Assembly: GCA_017643165.1 (NCBI GenBank)
Contig: JAEPNY010000001.1
Location: forward strand, 310,001-374,000
Direction: 5' to 3'
Origin: Psychroserpens sp.
GTDB taxonomy: Bacteria; Bacteroidota; Bacteroidia; Flavobacteriales; Flavobacteriaceae
DNA length: 64,000 nt
A model generated the notes under the pieces. The model saw only the letters and a list, made by a program, of their open reading frames with translations, had not been told where the DNA came from and searched no databases. The translations under genes and the position numbers were made by a program. Of the stretch, positions 61,301 to 64,000 are shown in pieces; position 1 is the stretch's first letter, and the number at the start of each line of letters is the position of its first letter.

Positions 61301-63999
61301 CCGGATTGAGGTGTAATAGAGATGGCATTTGCCACACAATTTCCAGTTCCTTGCACTCTGAAATTATAAGGGTTTTCATCACTATCGTCGTTCGTGATGA
61401 TTATGTCTGCTTGGCGTACACCTGCTGCTAAAGGAGAGAAAGACACCTCGAAAATGGTTACACCACCAACAGCTACAGTTGAAGCAGGAGCAACAGTTAT
61501 GGTGAAATCTCCAGGGTTTGTGCCGCCAACTGTGATATTGGATATATTAAGTACGTCAGTACCAATATTTTGGATTCTATATGTTTTTTCTTGTGAGCTT
61601 CCAATAAATTGAGCTGCGAACAAGGTATTATCTATGCCTGTTGGCGTAGTATCTCCATCTGCAATGTCAGGGAAAGCTCCAATATTACCTTCAACATTGA
61701 TTTCGGGAGCTGGTGTAGTTCCAACACCTGTAAGATCAACAACACAAGCAGATTCGTCGGCATCATCATTATTTATAGTTAGCGTTGCGTTTCTTGTTCC
61801 GGTTGCACTAGGTGTAAATCTTACCGTCACAGTTTGCGTATTTCCAGCACTCACAACAAATGGTGTTGCAGGTGAAACGATTGAGAAATCAGCGGCATTT
61901 GCGCCTCCAAATGCAAATGAAGTCACATTTAAATCTGTAGATCCATCATTGTCAATATCAAACGTAATATCGGTATCAAATCCAATAGCCTGAGAACCGA
62001 AATCTATGGTGAAACTACCACATGGCTGATCGGTGTTTGAATCATCTACTAATTGGATTTCAGGAACCGTACATGGTGAGATTAATGTATTGTCATTTGG
62101 TGAACCACCAGTGATTACTTCTTGCCAGTTTGAACTTGTATCTGAATTATCTAAAGTCGCGTCAATTACGTGTAATGAAGAGCCATTTCCATCTGCTCCA
62201 TCTGCGTCATCATAATTTGCAAGATCGGCCGTAACACCAAAAGGCGCTACGATTTCAATGTCCACTCCAGCTGCACTTGGACTATTAGGCAAAACATTTG
62301 TTGCATTACCTGAATTGTAAGTAGGCGTGAATGGACAATCAAATGCACCAGTACCATTACCTAGTATTACTGTGATACATGAATTTGCTGGAATTGTTGT
62401 AGCAGCAGGGAAGGTGTATTGAGTAGTTCCATTAACATCTATCGTGTAATTACTAATGTCTTCAGGCGTACCATTGAGATTACATATTTCAATCCATTCT
62501 TGATCAGTGCCTGGTGTAGGCGTGTTATACATTATTTCAGTAATGACTACATCGGCAACAGGTGGATTATTAATAATTAATATTCCCGAATTGTTTGTGA
62601 CAGGATCCCAAAAGTTTCCGACGTTATCTGCTTGTATTCCACCATAGCTAAACTCGCTACCGTTGAGTCGAAATCTACTTGCATAATAATAAGTTCCTGC
62701 TGGTAACGAAGATCCAATCTCCGCCACATATTGATCATTATTAATCCAATCCGAATCGTATGTAGCTGCTACCCAAGTCCAACCTGGATCAATGCTTGGA
62801 TTGTTATCTACTGTATTATAACCTATCCATGCTTCTAGTCCTGGTCCTTGTCCAACGGCATCGGTAACTCCCGGTTCATAGGCTTGTGCATAAACAAAGT
62901 GATTGTCTCCGAGTGTAATTGTGGCTGTTTTAGGAAAATCTACATTACAAAAGTTTACTTGATCTGCTTCAACAATAAGCTCAACAGAATCATTATTCCA
63001 GAATCCGCCAGTTCCACCATAAACAAAATTACAACCATTTAGGCGCCATCTACTCGCATAGTAATACGTTCCGACTGCTAAACCTGATCCAATTTCAGCT
63101 TGAAATTCATCATTCGCGCCAACGTCCACATTATACGTTGCTGGCACCCAAGTCCATCCTGAACTAACACTAGGATCATTATCTGTAGAACTGTAACCAA
63201 TCCATACTTCTATACCTGCTCCTGGAGCAACTGCACTTGCATTTGTAACTCCAGGCTCGACGCCTTGAGAAAATACGGTAAAGTTGTCTCCAACAGTTAT
63301 AGTCTGAGGCGATGCTGTTGGGAATTGTATATTCGCAAAATCTACCGCGTCTGTACAAGAAATTGTTCCTAAAATTTCCGCATCATCAGCAATCCAATAT
63401 TCATTTGCTGAATTGTTATTCATGCGTAAACGTACTCTCAAATTAGCTGAATTAGGTAGACCATCTACAACAATTGTACTGTATCCATCGGTAGTTCTAT
63501 TGCCACCTCCTGCAGGCACGAATAATGTTGCATTATTATCTCCATCATAAGTTGTTGTGGCTAACCCTGTACCTGTATCAAAAGACCATCTCGCATTACT
63601 ATTACCTCTAACTTCTAATTCTTGAGACCATGTACTACCGCCATCGGTACTCACTTCAACAAATACTTCATCCGCGCCGTCTGCGCCATTGCCTGAAGTT
63701 CCTGAAAACGAAGCAAGTCTACATGTGAAATAAACATTAGTATAAGCAGATGCATTAACACTGGAAAATTCAACAACTGCGGTGCCATTGCTAACCTCAA
63801 TTGCCTGTGTGCCACTAACAAAATTATTGTCACCAGCTGGGACAGGTCCGGTTCCAGTCGCAATCGAACCACCAGTATATGTCATTGTTGGAGTAGCCGG
63901 AACAGTCTCGAAATCTTGAATTCCAATAGTAGTTTGAGAATTTCCAATAAAAATAAAGCACAAGAATGCGAAGAAGATGAGGGCGTAGTTCTTTTTCAT
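58393..63999 (-). CDS. Giant T9SS cargo protein with lamin-tail, choice-of-anchor and IPT domains
   Basis: 1868 residues, apparently complete: ATG at 63999 with signal peptide to about 21 (FIFIGNSQ). Residues about 25-212 are a beta-sandwich. About 217-345 and 350-475 are a tandem pair of similar ~130-residue repeats (EVWIGYSSTDNDPSVSSGWTW and EAWIGYNTVDNNPSIDPGWTW; GTYYYASR in both). About 483-640 is a lamin-tail domain (VVITEIMYNTP), about 643-760 and 763-890 are choice-of-anchor D domains, about 890-965 an IPT/TIG domain, about 980-1150 a second lamin-tail domain (LFISEVTDATYG), and about 1170-1270 an Ig-like domain (QWYFSAPGD). A long C-terminal part leads to a T9SS sorting domain in the last ~85 residues. 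No catalytic motif; likely surface adhesin or matrix protein. Confidence 0.85.
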   Translation of the reverse strand: MKKNYALIFFAFLCFIFIGNSQTTIGIQDFETVPATPTMTYTGGSIATGTGPVPAGDNNFVSGTQAIEVSNGTAVVEFSSVNASAYTNVYFTCRLASFSGTSGNGADGADEVFVEVSTDGGSTWSQELEVRGNSNARWSFDTGTGLATTTYDGDNNATLFVPAGGGNRTTDGYSTIVVDGLPNSANLRVRLRMNNNSANEYWIADDAEILGTISCTDAVDFANIQFPTASPQTITVGDNFTVFSQGVEPGVTNASAVAPGAGIEVWIGYSSTDNDPSVSSGWTWVPATYNVDVGANDEFQAEIGSGLAVGTYYYASRWRLNGCNFVYGGTGGFWNNDSVELIVEADQVNFCNVDFPKTATITLGDNHFVYAQAYEPGVTDAVGQGPGLEAWIGYNTVDNNPSIDPGWTWVAATYDSDWINNDQYVAEIGSSLPAGTYYYASRFRLNGSEFSYGGIQADNVGNFWDPVTNNSGILIINNPPVADVVITEIMYNTPTPGTDQEWIEICNLNGTPEDISNYTIDVNGTTQYTFPAATTIPANSCITVILGNGTGAFDCPFTPTYNSGNATNVLPNSPSAAGVDIEIVAPFGVTADLANYDDADGADGNGSSLHVIDATLDNSDTSSNWQEVITGGSPNDNTLISPCTVPEIQLVDDSNTDQPCGSFTIDFGSQAIGFDTDITFDIDNDGSTDLNVTSFAFGGANAADFSIVSPATPFVVSAGNTQTVTVRFTPSATGTRNATLTINNDDADESACVVDLTGVGTTPAPEINVEGNIGAFPDIADGDTTPTGIDNTLFAAQFIGSSQEKTYRIQNIGTDVLNISNITVGGTNPGDFTITVAPASTVAVGGVTIFEVSFSPLAAGVRQADIIITNDDSDENPYNFRVQGTGNCVANAISITPQSGPVGTVVTVTGTNLSTATALFNGVNATVNNISNTEMEVIVPSGALTGNLEIVDDLGCPGSEPFTVIDTQIADCEGGTALSELFISEVTDATYGSLTYIEIYNATGAAINLSNYEIRVYSNGNTGSFNSQTLSGTINADDTFVLTIGTSGVLGNALCATPGGDGSYGDQVSATLAGVNVDTNEHDFIGLYNSSTLVDAFGVFGDDDWMDSLGTSITGDRGFNFRRLNTATPLPTATFDENDWNIIDWAGSGSTSCVATNDYSDIGTFDFSTGNPPTITVQPNLPLTNCDLTASISVTATEGFVGGNSLVYQWYFSAPGDTGWTAVTNGATYSGATAATLNILDALNLDEYQYYCEVRENTVTCSSASNAVQLNIARTVWDGTTWSNGTPDINTVAVIDGAYDTATDGNFSACQLIINATYTLTIGANSFVEVENNLTVNGNIFMNTSGSFVQNNDSGIVDGAVLSDKTRISVEKQTGFLNSFQEYTYWSSPVVGETIGDGLQEALDTRRFSFNAQNFLDATQETNNDNTATPGQDDIDDNGDDWTLVNDATVMQTGVGYASTHDPAIFFAPAQYIYVFQGAFNNGAITVPIYRNDAEMNDNNWNFIGNPYPSAVDADLFLAANASIDQTVGATNGAIFFWSHNTPADGNTNGNEALNYTQSDYAIINGTGQTAGGDGIFPDRFIPSGQGFFVSMTNAAASTTVSGTIETTDIVFNNSMRVTGNNAQFFRTSQINQYNKLRIDLTSDNGIFNQILIGYVDGATNEDDGMYYDAYKNLSANANALIYSLLDDSTELKYAIQGKAPSDLSIDEVIPLGFFSIIDEPTLYTISIASVEGDFMTSNTVYLRDNLLGVVHDLSNSDYVFTSDPMEDNTRFEILFQPETLSLTENEISPNELIITELTDGNVKFSIGNNLIIESVEIIDLLGRVVYNLNGNSSEEIFDLSKLSQAPYIAKVSLSNGQIITKKAIKRK

Positions 64000-64000
64000 A

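Noticed and set aside
61394-63042. Several + strand open frames of 60-120 residues opposite the giant gene
   Set aside because: They are antisense to an intact 1868-residue frame with clear domains, and show repetitive Ser/Val/Pro composition without start context.

Overview
The window is A/T-rich and has the hallmarks of a Bacteroidota chromosome, most likely a marine Flavobacteriaceae. These include promoters with the TAnnTTTG -7 element, almost no Shine-Dalgarno sites, a type IX secretion (T9SS) component (PorZ) and a very large protein with a T9SS-type C-terminal sorting domain, SusC/TonB-receptor architecture, and lipoproteins with acidic residues just after the lipobox cysteine. It is a housekeeping-rich core segment. 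I see no rRNA, tRNA, insertion sequence, prophage or CRISPR array.

Layout. 1-6.4 kb is a metal-uptake block: the 3' end of feoB, a tiny FeoB-associated Cys-rich membrane protein, then an operon of DtxR/MntR-type repressor, outer-membrane barrel, TroA-like lipoprotein, ATPase and two permeases that each carry an extra C-terminal winged-helix-like domain. 7-11.2 kb (mostly - strand) holds an ECF-type sigma factor with a membrane partner carrying a TonB-C-like domain, and a DjlA-like / small membrane protein / DksA-like operon. 11.3-22.9 kb has bacilliredoxin, PlsC, an HD hydrolase, SDR-type threonine dehydrogenase, an M13 peptidase, a CBS protein, a dinB-GNAT-zinc-ribbon-GIDE cluster and a short Ssb. 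22.9-25.1 kb carries a cupredoxin-like secreted protein, an AhpD-like carboxymuconolactone decarboxylase family protein and an AraC regulator, with repeated candidate regulator half-sites in the only gap above 300 bases. 25.2-32.4 kb is a tandem triplication of ~800-residue secreted proteins that have macroglobulin-like regions and a TonB-plug-like domain but no barrel. 32.6-51 kb holds ppc, a histone-deacetylase-like hydrolase, metG, LD-carboxypeptidase, a serine hydrolase with repeat extension plus a membrane AraC regulator, yraN, the yicC-gmk-nadD operon, a thioesterase, EamA and NhaP transporters, an ArsC/Spx-like protein and metB. 51-64 kb holds gdhA, the porZ-recO-TonB-receptor operon and a 1868-residue T9SS cargo protein with lamin-tail domains.

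The items most worth follow-up are: the triplicated plug-without-barrel proteins; the AraC / AhpD-like locus with four TTYC-type half-sites spaced exactly 21 bases within pairs; the two permeases with fused DNA-binding-like tails downstream of a DtxR regulator that has its own candidate operator at the transcription start; and the sigma factor partner with a periplasmic TonB-C-like domain.
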